Shown here piece after piece: positions 44,985 through 54,506 of a DNA stretch of 64,000 nucleotides; within the stretch, counting starts at the first letter, position 1, and the number at the start of each line of letters is the position of its first letter. The stretch comes from Anaerolineales bacterium (GTDB lineage Bacteria; Chloroflexota; Anaerolineae; 4572-78; J111), in the NCBI GenBank assembly GCA_015075185.1, contig JABTUW010000004.1, positions 992,001 to 1,056,000 on the forward strand, written 5' to 3'. A program made the translations under genes and the position numbers. The notes beneath the pieces were generated by a model, which was not told the DNA's origin, made no database searches, and saw nothing but the letters and a program-made list of their open reading frames with translations.

Positions 44985-45175
44985 CGGGCCACCTCCCTTG
45001 GCTCGCGCATCTTTGCGCATCTAGACGCACAGCATCTCTGACAACTCAGACCATAGTCTGGCGTCTGCAAACAAAAAATTACTACACTACAATTATATCC
45101 GATGAGTCTTGGATTTTTGGGGTCAAGAGTTGGACAAAACCGACTCACCCGCCCCTGGCTGCCCGATAAGACATC

Positions 45176-48100
45176 CTAAGGATCAGGATGCTCGCGGTAG
45201 GCGCGCGGCGACAAGCCGGTGATGCGGTGAAAGACGCGGCTGAAGTAAGCCGGGTCAGTGAAGCCAACCCGGCGGCTGACCCGGCTGATGCTGTCGTGGG
45301 TCAGGCGTAACAGCTCCCTGGCCCGAGATATCCGGTAACGATTCAGGTAGTCCCAGGGAGAAATTCCTAACTCGCGGTTGAATACCCGGCTCAAGTAATC
45401 TTCACTCACCCCAATGCCCTCGGCAATCTCCCACCGAGCCAGGGGGCGCTCATAATTTTGGTGCAGGTAGGCAACAGCCCGCTTGGCCAGGGCGCTTGTT
45501 TGCGGCGGTAAGGTATCGTCGCCAAACAGGGAGCGGTGCAGCGACACAATGATCTCCTCCTCGGACAGGATGCCTTTGCTCTGGAGGGTGACCGCAGCGT
45601 GCTGCTCCAGGCGCTTGACATCGTTCAACGAAAGCTGGCGGCCGCTCAGGATCACCACCGGCACCTGCCGTGTGCGCTCATCGGCCCGCATCCGGTCCAG
45701 CACCTCAAATCCGTCCAAGTCAGGCATCATCAAATCAAGGATGACCAGGTTAGGCGGGTTCGCCAGCATGGCCACCAGACCTGCTTCGCCGCCCTCCGCA
45801 GTACGGATGGTGTAACCCGGCGGCAGTCCTTTGCTTACCGCTTCGCAGGCCAACTGGCGCGCTTTGGCGTCGTCGTCAATGATCAAAACAGAGCCGCTTG
45901 TCTGCCGGGGGGTGATGGGGCGGATGGCTTCCCACAACGTCTGGCTGCTGGCCGGTTTGACGACGAGACTAGTGAGACCAGTCGCAACCTCACCCTCCCC
46001 CTGCTGATACAGAATGAAGGGCGTCTGGTTCAGTTGCGGATGATTATGCAAGCGGCGGATCAAATGCCAATCGTCGGAGACAGCGTCGGCTATGTCCCAG
46101 CCGATCACGGCCGGCAAACTCCCGGCAAGCAGCGCTTCCAGATCCTCCTGTGGCCTCAAACGTTGGATTGTTAAATGTTGGCTCTGACTGAAGTCAATGA
46201 TCTCAGAGGGGGGTATCTCGGCACTGGAGATGAGCCACAACATTGCTCTTATAGGCTGGGCCGACAGCGCAGGCTGATCGCTTAGCTTAGGCAGAGGCAG
46301 GTAGATGTGAAAGGTACTGCCCTGCCCCGGCTGGCTGTCCAGGGCCAAAAAGCCTTTATGAAGCGCCACCAGGTGCCGGGTAATTGATAATCCCAGACCG
46401 ATACCGCTTGCTTGCTGGTCTGTCCGCTCGCGGGTAAAAAACGGTTGGTAGATCCGCTCGCGCAGCTCAGGTGGGATGCCGAGACCGGTGTCCGTCACCC
46501 AGATGTGTAGATAGGGGGGCGCCACCTCTGCCGCCAGCCTGATCTGCCCGTGTTCGGTGAACTTGGCGGCATTACTGAGCAGATTGAGCAAGATCTGGCG
46601 CAAACGCACCGGGTCGGCCTCGATCAGCGGCAAGCGAGTGGGAAGCTCCAACTCCCAGACAACTTCGCCTGACTCAGAAGCGTCCTTGGCCAGCGCGGCA
46701 AACGCCTCCTCCAGTAATGCCTTCGGGTCGAGTATCACAGGGTAAAGGTCCAGGGCGTTGATCTCAGCCCGAGACAAATCGAGCAAATCATTGATGATCC
46801 GCAGTTGATGTTCGGCGCTGTGCTGGATATGCTCCAGGTCTTTAGCCAGACCCGGCGGCGGCGAAACCAGGAGGCGCTGCGTGTGTCCGATAATGATATT
46901 GAGCGGTGCGCGCAGCTCGTGGCTAACATTGGCAAGCAGCCGGGTTTTGATCTGATCGGCCCGCTCCGCCACGAGGCGAGCTTCGTGGGCCTCACGAAAG
47001 AGCAGCGCGCCTTTCAGGGCGCTGCTGATATGCCCGCGCAACACCTCATAGATGTCGCCATCGTAGGGGCCAACCTCGAACACGACGAAGCCGAGGGGGT
47101 CTGTCTGAAAATAGAGGGGTTCGACTAAAAGACTGTAACGCCGGCCAGGCAGAAGATCAGGGGGTACCAGTTGGCGGGAAGGAAAGCACGAGCCAGCCGG
47201 CCCCAGGTCTGCACGGCGGCCCTCCCTAAAGGCCAGCATCAGCCTGGCCGTTTCTATCGAGTCGGCCGGGTTTTCATACAAGGCCAGATAACAACTCCCG
47301 ATCCCCAGGTCCGGCAGTCTTTCGGCCAGCACGTCGGCCAGCTTGTCCACGTCAAAAGCGGTAATCAGCGCCTGGCCCAAATCGCGTAGGACACGGGTTT
47401 GACGTTCAGCCTGCAACTGTCGGGAAATTTGCGCTCGCTGAACCGCCTCGCCAATCACAACCCGGGCCTGTCCAAACAAATCTTCGGCCTGCAAGCGCGT
47501 CCGGCTGTCAAGCGCAGGCAGAAGTTCGCGACGCAACACAGAGATCACATCCTGCCAGGCGGCCGTTTCGTCGGCATACAGCATTCCTTGCGGTAACATG
47601 CTGTCCAGGGTAGATAGGAACAGGTCACCCGGCACAGCGCCCAACTGGCTGCGCAAGGCAGCCAGTAATTGCTCGGCCCACTGTGCGGCCACAATCCCAC
47701 TACCTGTGGCGCGGACGATCTGCTCCACAAGCTGTTCTTGGGCGCGACTCCAGGCGAGCTTGGGGTCATCCGCCTCACTTTCGGTCCATTCGGCGGCCAG
47801 TTCGACTGACCGTGAAGGACATCCGCATGACTGCCGCACCAGCAAGCGGGAATTAAGAATCACTTGGCCGGGCACATCTTCGCCGGCCAGCGTTTCCAAC
47901 AGAAGTTTCACCGACTGCCGGCCCTGGTCGTAAAATGGGAGCGATACCGAGGTCAGGGGAGGGCTGACCAGCCGCCCTTCCTCAATATCGTTGAATCCGA
48001 CGACAGCCACATCGGCAGGAACACGGACCCCACGCTCAGCCAGCATGTTGAGAGCGCCAATGGCCAGCAGATCGCTTACAGCCACAACGGCCTGGAAGTC

Positions 48101-48694
48101 AACGCCTGGTTGCAACTGGCGTTCGTCCAGCAGGACTCGCATGGCCTCCGAGCCTTTTTCCCAACTGGCATAGGGGGTGATGAGGGTTGGGTCAGGCGAC
48201 AGTCCTCTTTTTTTGAGTGCATCCAGGTAGGCGTGATATCGCTCCAGGGCATACGGATGGCCTTCTGGCCCACGAATAAAGGCCACTCGACGATAGTTGT
48301 GAACATCAATCAGGTGGAAAATGAGGGCGCGCATGCCGTGGTAGCCGTCAATGGAGACGAGCGAGCCATGGCCCAAAGGCGACGCCAGGCTCACAATGGG
48401 TAGGGGCTGATAGTGCTGGTGGAAGGTGATAACTTCTTCTGGCGTCGCTGCTCCGGCCAGCGCCGAGGTCCAACTCACCAGGCCATCAAGGCGTTCTGTA
48501 TCAATGAGATGGTAGATGATGTTGCGTTCAGCCTCGAAGTCTTCCGAGGTATGTAAGCGACCCCCTGGATAGCAGATCAGGTTAGTGTTTCCAGCCTGAG
48601 CTGCGTCAAGCACGCCGGACCACAGCCCTCGAGCCGCCCCGATGTGGATGTTTGCCGTCAGGAAGCCGATTGTAGGACGTGTCGCCTTGTCCAT
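45176..48694 (-). CDS. Hybrid sensor: LacI-type sugar sensor, GAF, histidine kinase, receiver, AraC domain
   Basis: 1172 residues from MDKATRPTIGFLTAN. Residues 1-300 form a LacI/PurR-type sugar-binding fold without its DNA-binding helix (LASPLGHGSLVSIDGYHGMR, VVGFNDIEEGRLVSPPLTSV). A helical and GAF-like region (about 330-580) follows. The dimerisation helix has the phospho-accepting His in NVSHELRAPLNIIIGHTQR (about 592), then an ATPase domain (NLLSNAAKFTEHG, GLGLSITRHLVAL). The receiver has Asp in LVILDLMMPDLDG (about 986). The C-terminal AraC helix-turn-helix pair starts about 1060. One polypeptide thus spans sensing to transcription. No membrane segment is seen, so it senses cytoplasmic sugar. 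It likely controls the adjacent importer and pectin genes. Confidence 0.93.
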   Translation of the reverse strand: MDKATRPTIGFLTANIHIGAARGLWSGVLDAAQAGNTNLICYPGGRLHTSEDFEAERNIIYHLIDTERLDGLVSWTSALAGAATPEEVITFHQHYQPLPIVSLASPLGHGSLVSIDGYHGMRALIFHLIDVHNYRRVAFIRGPEGHPYALERYHAYLDALKKRGLSPDPTLITPYASWEKGSEAMRVLLDERQLQPGVDFQAVVAVSDLLAIGALNMLAERGVRVPADVAVVGFNDIEEGRLVSPPLTSVSLPFYDQGRQSVKLLLETLAGEDVPGQVILNSRLLVRQSCGCPSRSVELAAEWTESEADDPKLAWSRAQEQLVEQIVRATGSGIVAAQWAEQLLAALRSQLGAVPGDLFLSTLDSMLPQGMLYADETAAWQDVISVLRRELLPALDSRTRLQAEDLFGQARVVIGEAVQRAQISRQLQAERQTRVLRDLGQALITAFDVDKLADVLAERLPDLGIGSCYLALYENPADSIETARLMLAFREGRRADLGPAGSCFPSRQLVPPDLLPGRRYSLLVEPLYFQTDPLGFVVFEVGPYDGDIYEVLRGHISSALKGALLFREAHEARLVAERADQIKTRLLANVSHELRAPLNIIIGHTQRLLVSPPPGLAKDLEHIQHSAEHQLRIINDLLDLSRAEINALDLYPVILDPKALLEEAFAALAKDASESGEVVWELELPTRLPLIEADPVRLRQILLNLLSNAAKFTEHGQIRLAAEVAPPYLHIWVTDTGLGIPPELRERIYQPFFTRERTDQQASGIGLGLSITRHLVALHKGFLALDSQPGQGSTFHIYLPLPKLSDQPALSAQPIRAMLWLISSAEIPPSEIIDFSQSQHLTIQRLRPQEDLEALLAGSLPAVIGWDIADAVSDDWHLIRRLHNHPQLNQTPFILYQQGEGEVATGLTSLVVKPASSQTLWEAIRPITPRQTSGSVLIIDDDAKARQLACEAVSKGLPPGYTIRTAEGGEAGLVAMLANPPNLVILDLMMPDLDGFEVLDRMRADERTRQVPVVILSGRQLSLNDVKRLEQHAAVTLQSKGILSEEEIIVSLHRSLFGDDTLPPQTSALAKRAVAYLHQNYERPLARWEIAEGIGVSEDYLSRVFNRELGISPWDYLNRYRISRARELLRLTHDSISRVSRRVGFTDPAYFSRVFHRITGLSPRAYREHPDP

Positions 48695-48747
48695 TCTCAC
48701 CGCCTCATTTGCTAATTCTACCTCAATTTCTTGTTTTCGGATATTGC

Positions 48748-48994
48748 AGATAGCCAACCTTCTGATGACAAATGTCACTGAGGATGGCGAGCCTTGTCAC
48801 TGTTTTTTGGCGACAAGTTATATTAAACTCCTCATGTATTACTTTTCAAAGCCCAATTTCTCTTGGGTGATACCTTTCGAATGTTTTGTGTTAGGCTAAT
48901 TTCTCGCTTTCTACCCTACCTCTAAGTTCTCACTATTCAGCCTATAACAAACCGGAGCAAGACTGATGCCATCCCTACGCTCCAGACCTATCAG
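48748..48994 (+). repeat. Regulatory-region direct repeat, copy 1 (upstream of fixA)
   Basis: 48748-48943 matches 53064-53258 at about 83% by eye. 48944-48994 matches 54487-54537, the leader and first codons of the RACo-type gene. Copy 1 therefore ends in a decayed start of that gene (ATG at 48965, stop after ten codons). It shows what copy 2 looked like before the IS630 insertion. The 414-nt gap holding it has no intact gene. Confidence 0.85.
48766..48824 (+). promoter_or_regulatory. Conserved palindrome and promoter ahead of fixABCX
   Basis: The palindrome TGACA-AA-TGTCA is at 48766-48777. TTGTCA (48794-48799) and TATATT (48819-48824) are 19 nt apart. The palindrome centre is near -60, a usual activator position. 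The same elements, with identical sequence and spacing, occur in copy 2 at 53080-53139, while flanking bases differ. Confidence 0.6.
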
Positions 48995-49108
48995 ATGACC
49001 CCTCGATAAAGGAACAAGCCTGCTTGGATTTATAAGGAAAAAATGATAAAATTTGCCCGGAATATGTGAAATTATTCACAACAAATGACCCCAGAAAGAG
49101 GCTAAACT

Positions 49109-49963
49109 ATGCATGCAGTTGTGGCGATTAAACAAGTGCCGGATACCTCTAACGTACGGATCAATCCTGAGACAGGGACCTTGATCCGTGAGGGCGTCCC
49201 GGCCATTATCAATCCCTATGATGCTCACGCAGTTGAGCTGGCCGTCCGTCTGAAAGAGAAATTTGGCGGCAAAGTGACGGTCCTGACGATGGGGCCACCC
49301 AAAGCGGCAGAGGCCATTGTCGAGTGCATCGAACAGGGCGCAGACCGGGGTATTGTCATCACCGACCGCAAATTTGCCGCCGCCGATACCCTGGCTACCT
49401 CCTACGTCCTGGCCCAGGCCATCGAGGCCATCCGGGCTGAAGAGCCGGTGGACCTGCTACTGTTTGGCAAGCAGGCCATTGACGGCGACACCGCCCAGGT
49501 GGGGCCGGGCGTGGCCACCCGCCTGGGCGTTCCCCTCATCACCTACGCTGTCGCCGTGGAGGCTTTTGATCCTGAAACCCGGACTGCCCTCGTCCACCGC
49601 AAAACCGAGCGTGGTATCGAAGTCTGGCAAACCGCCCTGCCGGCTCTGCTGACGGTGGAAAAAGAAATCGCCGAAGTTAGCCGGGCGCCGCTGCCCAACC
49701 TGGTTAAAGCGGCCCACTACCAGCCGGAAATCTGGAGCAGCATTGAGCCGGTGCCGTTTGAACCGAACAAGATTGGGATCAAAGGCTCGCCGACCATTGT
49801 CGGTAAAGCCTTTACCCCCCCACCCAAACAGGCGGGCGAGATGGTGCCGGTAGCAGACAAAGGCTTACAAGAGACGGTGGCCTATGCCCTGGAGCAAATT
49901 AGCCAAGCCGGGGTAGTTGAGACTCTCAAGTCGCTGACTCACCCGAATGGAGGCACAAAATGA
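49109..49963 (+). CDS. fixA: Electron transfer flavoprotein beta subunit (FixA)
   Basis: 284 residues. It starts MHAVVAIKQVPDTSNVRINP, as in EtfB/FixA, with INPYDAHAVELAVRLKEKFG, VTVLTMGPPKAAEAIVECIE and the nucleotide-binding LLFGKQAIDGDTAQVGPGVA. It pairs with FixB. In the FixABCX complex it takes electrons from NADH and splits them between quinone and a low-potential acceptor. The gene overlaps fixB by 4 nt. Confidence 0.93.
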   Translation: MHAVVAIKQVPDTSNVRINPETGTLIREGVPAIINPYDAHAVELAVRLKEKFGGKVTVLTMGPPKAAEAIVECIEQGADRGIVITDRKFAAADTLATSYVLAQAIEAIRAEEPVDLLLFGKQAIDGDTAQVGPGVATRLGVPLITYAVAVEAFDPETRTALVHRKTERGIEVWQTALPALLTVEKEIAEVSRAPLPNLVKAAHYQPEIWSSIEPVPFEPNKIGIKGSPTIVGKAFTPPPKQAGEMVPVADKGLQETVAYALEQISQAGVVETLKSLTHPNGGTK

Positions 49964-51006
49964 CTGAAACGATGCAAGCAAACAAACGCATCTGGGTTTA
50001 CTTGGAACAGGAGGAGGGCCAGGCCCATCCGGTTTCGTGGGAACTGCTGGGTGCAGCGCAACGCCTGGCTATTGACGTGCCCGGCAGCGTGGTCGAAGGG
50101 GTTCTGCTGGGAGATAACGTAGCGCATATCGCTGAGGAAGCTTTTCACTACGGAGCCAGCCGGGTTTACCTGATTGATGATCCGGTGTTAGGTGTTTACC
50201 GTAATTTGCCTTACGGTTTTGGCATCAGCAACCTGGTGCAAAAGTATCAGCCGGAAATCTTCCTGGTTGGAGCGACGACGTTGGGCCGCGGACTGGCCAG
50301 CGTGATTGCCACCCGGGTGCAGACCGGCCTGACCGCCGACTGTACCGAGCTGACCATTGACCCGGATAAAAAAATCCTGGCAGCCACCCGGCCCACCTTT
50401 GGCGGCAACTTGATGGCCACCATTCTCTGCCAGAAGCAGCGGCCGCAGATGGCCACGGTTCGTCCGCGGGTGCTGCCAACGCCGCAGCCGCTGCCCCAGG
50501 CCAGCGGCGAACTTATCCGCGAACCTTTGGGCATGAGCGAAGCCGAGGTGGCGGTCAAACTGGTCCGTTTTATGCCAGCCGATACCGAAGAACGGATCAA
50601 CCTTGAATATGCCGATGTGATCGTTTCCGGCGGACGGGGCGTCGGCGACCCGGCCGGCTTCAAGCTGCTCGAAGAGCTGGCCGGCTTACTGGGCGGCGTT
50701 GTCGGGGCTTCACGGCCGGTGGTAGATGCCGGCTGGGTTTCCTACGCCCACCAGGTTGGTCAGACCGGCAAGACTGTCCGGCCCAAACTGTACATCGCCG
50801 CCGGGATTTCCGGCGCTATCCAGCATCGGGTGGGCATGAGCGGCTCTAATTTTATCCTGGCGATCAACAGCGACCCCCAGGCGCCCATTTTCCAGGTGGC
50901 CGACCTGGGTTTAGTGGGTGACCTCTACCAAGTCATCCCGGAGCTGATCAACCAGGTCAAAAGTGTCCAACCATCTCAGCCGGAACAAGGAGGCCAGCAT
51001 GTCTGA
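49960..51006 (+). CDS. fixB: Electron transfer flavoprotein alpha subunit (FixB)
   Basis: 348 residues. The C-terminal FAD domain is clear: [60 protein letters not shown] and [20 protein letters not shown]. The N-terminal domain ([20 protein letters not shown]) completes the EtfA architecture. It forms the heterodimer with FixA and overlaps fixC by 8 nt, so the operon is tightly coupled. Confidence 0.95.
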   Translation: MTETMQANKRIWVYLEQEEGQAHPVSWELLGAAQRLAIDVPGSVVEGVLLGDNVAHIAEEAFHYGASRVYLIDDPVLGVYRNLPYGFGISNLVQKYQPEIFLVGATTLGRGLASVIATRVQTGLTADCTELTIDPDKKILAATRPTFGGNLMATILCQKQRPQMATVRPRVLPTPQPLPQASGELIREPLGMSEAEVAVKLVRFMPADTEERINLEYADVIVSGGRGVGDPAGFKLLEELAGLLGGVVGASRPVVDAGWVSYAHQVGQTGKTVRPKLYIAAGISGAIQHRVGMSGSNFILAINSDPQAPIFQVADLGLVGDLYQVIPELINQVKSVQPSQPEQGGQHV

Positions 51007-52315
51007 GAAATTAGTTTTTGATGTCATTGTCGTGGGGGGTGGTCCGGCCGGAATAGCCGCCGCGATTACGATGGCTAAAGAGGGCCTGAAGGTGATTCTG
51101 ATCGAGCGAGGTCGTTTTGCCGGGGCCAAGAATTTCTTTGGCGGGGTGCTCTATACCCACGCCCTGGCCGACTGCCTGCCCGATTATTGGGAACGCCGCC
51201 CACCCTTCGAGCGGCCGGTGACCGAGCAGGGCTATTGGCTGCTCTCGCCTGACGGTGTGGTGCGCTTTATGCACAAAAGTGAGCACTACAAGCAAGAGCC
51301 GGCCGACGCTTACACCGCCCTACGCGCCCAGTTCGACGGCTGGTTTGCCCAGCAGGCCGCCAGTCTGGGCGTCCTGGTGATTACCAAAACAACCGTCACC
51401 GAGTGCATTCGGGATGGCCGGGGGCGGGTCAGCGGGGTCAAGACCGACCGGCCTGACGGCGAGGTTTACGCGCCGCTGGTCATCCTGGCCGAAGGGGTGA
51501 ATAACTTACTGACCCAGCAGTTGGGGCTGGCCAAAGCCGACTTGCCGCCGCGTTTTGTGGCTTTAGCGGTCAAAGAAGTGATCGGCCTGCCGGCAAAAGA
51601 GATTGAAGCTCGCTTTGGCCTGGCCAGCGCTAAAGAAGGGGTGGCCATTGACATTTTTGGCGACGCCACCCTGGGCCTGCCCGGCACAGCTTTTATCTAC
51701 ACCGACAAGACCGCCATTTCGATTGGGGTGGGCCTGCTGCTGGAGGAGTTTGTGCATCATAAACTGCGGCCCTACGAGGTGCTGGCCCGCTTCAAAAATC
51801 ATCCGGTTGTCCGGCCCTACCTGGCCGGAGGTGAGTCGCTGGAATACGGGGCGCACCTGATCCCCGAAATGGGTTACAACCGCATGCCGGCTTTAACCGC
51901 CGACGGGGTCATGGTAGCCGGCGACGCCGCTGGGATGGTGGATGCGCTCCACCGTGAGGGCACGAACTTGGCCATGACCGCCGGCCGGCTGGCCGGGGAG
52001 ACCGCCCTGGAAGCACACCGCCAAAGCGATTTCTCGGCCGGATTTTTGAAACAGTACCGCCGCCGGCTGGAAGAGAGCTTCGTGTTAAAGGACTTGAAGC
52101 AATACCGCCGCATGACCGATTTTCTCGACAGCACGCCCTATTTTATGAAGACTTACGTCAACTATCTGAATGAGGCTGCACTGCGCTATTTTACCGCGCA
52201 CGGCATCCCCAAACGCACGATGGAAAAAGAAATTATGGGCATGCTCTTCGAACGCCGCTCCTTCTTTGGGGTGGCCCGCGATATGTTGAAATTACTGCAA
52301 GGGATGCGAGGTTAG
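50999..52315 (+). CDS. fixC: ETF:quinone oxidoreductase-like flavoprotein (FixC)
   Basis: 438 residues. The N-terminal dinucleotide-binding motif is VVGGGPAGIAAAITMAKEGL. GAKNFFGGVLYTHAL, VMVAGDAAGMVDALHREGTN and the C-terminal ALRYFTAHGIPKR are typical of FixC. It carries FAD and passes electrons to quinone with FixX. The ATG at 50999, after AAGGAGG, is chosen over the upstream ATG at 50963. Confidence 0.94.
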   Translation: MSEKLVFDVIVVGGGPAGIAAAITMAKEGLKVILIERGRFAGAKNFFGGVLYTHALADCLPDYWERRPPFERPVTEQGYWLLSPDGVVRFMHKSEHYKQEPADAYTALRAQFDGWFAQQAASLGVLVITKTTVTECIRDGRGRVSGVKTDRPDGEVYAPLVILAEGVNNLLTQQLGLAKADLPPRFVALAVKEVIGLPAKEIEARFGLASAKEGVAIDIFGDATLGLPGTAFIYTDKTAISIGVGLLLEEFVHHKLRPYEVLARFKNHPVVRPYLAGGESLEYGAHLIPEMGYNRMPALTADGVMVAGDAAGMVDALHREGTNLAMTAGRLAGETALEAHRQSDFSAGFLKQYRRRLEESFVLKDLKQYRRMTDFLDSTPYFMKTYVNYLNEAALRYFTAHGIPKRTMEKEIMGMLFERRSFFGVARDMLKLLQGMRG

Positions 52316-52316
52316 T

Positions 52317-52652
52317 ATGGCTGAAAGAAAACATTACCCCATAGACTCTGAAGTGGAAGCCAGCCTGCCCCACGTCAATGTTGACGATATGGTGGCTGCG
52401 CTGAAATATTATGTAGATGAGGATTTTGCGCATCTCTGGATTAAGGATCATCAGGTTTGCAGCCAATGTCAGGGCCGGCCCTGTCTTTACTTTTGCCCCG
52501 TCGGAGTCTACCAGTTGGACCGGCAGGGAAAAGTGATGGTAGGCTACCAGGCTTGTGTAGAGTGTGGTAGCTGCCGAGTGGGCTGCCCTTTCAACAATAT
52601 TGGCTGGGCGCTGCCTCGTGGGGGGTATGGGGTGGCCTACAAATTTGGCTAA
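52317..52652 (+). CDS. fixX: Ferredoxin-like protein FixX
   Basis: 111 residues with eight Cys in two groups: Cys48, 51, 56, 60 and Cys80, 83, 86, 90 (CVECGSCRVGC). The second group is a canonical [4Fe-4S] motif. FixX works with FixC. Here it is a candidate source of low-potential electrons for the corrinoid activator encoded downstream (inference). It starts 1 nt after fixC. Confidence 0.94.
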   Translation: MAERKHYPIDSEVEASLPHVNVDDMVAALKYYVDEDFAHLWIKDHQVCSQCQGRPCLYFCPVGVYQLDRQGKVMVGYQACVECGSCRVGCPFNNIGWALPRGGYGVAYKFG

Positions 52653-52664
52653 CAGAGTCACAGA

Positions 52665-52724
52665 GTCGCAGGGTAACAGGTTTTTCTGCGACCTGCTACC
52701 TTGCTACCCTGCTACTTTGTAACA
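52665..52724. repeat. Intergenic stem plus CCTGCTAC tandem repeat
   Basis: GTCGCAG (52665-52671) pairs with CTGCGAC (52686-52692). Three 8-mer units of the type CCTGCTAC follow (52692-52715). The element fills the gap between the fixX stop codon and the next ribosome-binding site. Confidence 0.65.
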
Positions 52725-52736
52725 GGAGAGAAGATC

Positions 52737-53036
52737 ATGCACGAGACCGCAATTCAACAATTGGATCGGGCGGCATTGACCCTGATCCAGGCTCTGGATC
52801 AATATAGCGAGGAACTTAAACCGTATCTGGAAGGTGATCAACTGGAGGCGCTCCAACGAGATGTAGTTAATCTCCGCCGGGCGTTGTTGGGCCTGCAAAT
52901 GGGTCCACTCTATTGGGAAACTCCCGCCGAGATTGTCGAGAAAGTGGTCAACAGTGAGGCGCTGCCGATAGCAGACGCTGCTGCGCGCGCCGCCGAAATG
53001 TTGCAGCAGCACCAAAACGATACGGATAAAGCGTAA
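52737..53036 (+). CDS. Small helical protein of the fix operon, unknown function
   Basis: 99 residues from MHETAIQQLDRAALTLIQAL, predicted largely helical, with no Cys and no membrane span. I do not recognise the family. AGGAGAG precedes the ATG at 52737. Position as the last gene of fixABCX suggests an accessory role, but nothing in the sequence shows what it does. Confidence 0.65.
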   Translation: MHETAIQQLDRAALTLIQALDQYSEELKPYLEGDQLEALQRDVVNLRRALLGLQMGPLYWETPAEIVEKVVNSEALPIADAAARAAEMLQQHQNDTDKA

Positions 53037-53063
53037 GGCCATTGACGCATTTCCCCCATAACA

Positions 53064-53258
53064 AATAGCAGCCTTCCGATGACAAATGTCACTGAGGAAT
53101 GGCGAGCCTTGTCACTGTTTTTTGGCGATGAGTTATATTAAACTTTCCAATGTACTACTTTTCGGAGCCAGATTCTCCTGGGTAATACTTCCTGAACATT
53201 TCGCGTTAGGCTAATGTCCCGCTTTCTATCCTACCTCTAAACCCCCACCATTTAGCCT
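53064..53258 (+). repeat. Regulatory-region direct repeat, copy 2 (upstream of RACo-type gene)
   Basis: This matches 48748-48943. It contains the same palindrome (TGACA-AA-TGTCA, 53080-53091) and promoter boxes (TTGTCA 53109-53114, TATATT 53134-53139, 19-nt spacing). An IS630 element now separates it from the gene it presumably served, which begins at 54507. Confidence 0.85.
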
Positions 53259-53301
53259 CGTTTTCTACTATCAGAGCAGTCACTTGGATTGAAGGCAATA
53301 C

Positions 53302-54471
53302 TAATGCAAGTAACAAGCTGATAATTTGAATAATTATGTAAAAAGTGGTTTGATAAGGGTATTATGAGACCCTTATACGTCGGTAGATTAACCGAAGAAG
53401 AAACCACCGTATTAAAAGCAGGATTACGTTCGCCCTCGGCCTTTACCGTCAGACGATGCCAAATTCTGCTCAAGAGTGCCAAATGGCAGACAGCCAGCCA
53501 AATTGCCAAAGCATTGGACTGTAGCGATCAAACGGTCAGAGAAGCCATCAGGGCTTACCATCAGGAAGGCCTAGATTGCCTCCGAGAGAAGTCGCACGCT
53601 CGGCACGATCAACAACCAACTATCAATGAGGCGGGCTGCGGCAGGCTCAAGGAAATCAGCCGCTTATCGCCCCGGACCTTTGGTTTTCAGACCAGTGTGT
53701 GGACCCGCCCTTTATTGGCTAAAGTGCTGTCCCAAGAAGGTTACACGGGCCAACAGGTTAGTCCGAGTGCCATCACCGCCGCCTTGAAACGAGTAGATGT
53801 GGCCTGGCGAAGGGCCAAACAGTGGCTTCGTAGCCCTGATCCGCATTATGAACGCCGAAAAAAAGACGAGATCAGTTAAAAAAATGGGCTACCCAACAGG
53901 ATGATTGGCTCTTGGTCGACCAGGATGAGTGTTGGTTTAGTCGTTTTGCCCAACCGGCGATGCATGCCTTTGCTAAAACTGATGACAATTTACGGCTGGT
54001 TGAACGGACGCCAGCGAAAAATGAACCGGACAAGGCCATTGCTTGCTATGGCGCTGTTTGTCAAGGCTCTCAAGAACGCTGGTTATTTTTTGCTGAGGGT
54101 CAACCGGATAGTGACAAAACCATCGCCTTTTTGCAGGCTTTGTTACAGATAGCCAAGCTGAAAGCGAAACGAGTTTTGGTCATCATTTGGGATAGAGCTT
54201 CCTGGCATGCCAGCAAACAAGTTAAACAGTGGGTTCGTCAACATAATCGCCAAGTTCGCCAGGAGGGTGGGGTTCGGCTGCTGACCTACCTGCTACCCTC
54301 CAAAAGCCCGTGGCTCAATCCCATGGAACCGATTTGGCTTCATTCCAAACGTAAAGTAGTCGAGCCGGATGGCCCACTTTCGGTTAATGTTCTTAAAGAG
54401 CGATTGTGTTTTCTGTTCAACACTACTTTGGCTGATGCAACTCTCAAACTATCAGCCTGATGTTTGCACTA
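53302..54471 (+). mobile_element. IS630-family insertion sequence
   Basis: The element is about 1.17 kb. Terminal inverted repeats at 53305-53323 and 54450-54468 match at 15 of 19 positions (TGCAA...GCTGATA). TA dinucleotides lie outside both ends (53302-53303 and 54470-54471), as expected from the TA target duplication of this family. It carries one transposase in two frames. It is inserted between a promoter region and the RACo-type gene. Confidence 0.85.
53364..54460 (+). CDS. IS630 transposase, two frames joined by probable -1 frameshift
   Basis: The first frame (53364-53879, 171 residues) has helix-turn-helix segments: TASQIAKALDCSDQTVREAI and the winged-helix region RTFGFQTSVWTRPLLAK. 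The second frame (open through 54460) has the DDE catalytic core: VDQDECWF, VIIWDRASWHASK, and LPSKSPWLNPMEPIW. The frames overlap after a run of seven A at 53858-53864, phased A-AAA-AAA. A -1 slip there would join ERRKKR to RDQLKKWATQQDDW without gaps. Programmed frameshifting at A-tracts is known in IS630 elements. All catalytic acids are present, so the element may be active. Confidence 0.85.
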
Positions 54472-54506
54472 AGCAGCAGGTCACTTAACAGAGCGGAGAC
54501 AGACTG

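Noticed and set aside
45092-45126. Minus-strand promoter for the ABC importer
   Set aside because: A TATAAT-like box (45092-45097) exists, but the nearest TTGACC is about 23 nt away, too far for a credible promoter.
48965-48997. Small gene at the decayed RACo start in copy 1
   Set aside because: It stops after ten codons and is explained as a relic of the duplicated leader and first codons of the downstream gene.
53865-53912. IS630 transposase as a pseudogene
   Set aside because: The two frames join seamlessly at a correctly phased A7 slippery run and all catalytic residues remain, so programmed frameshifting is the simpler reading.
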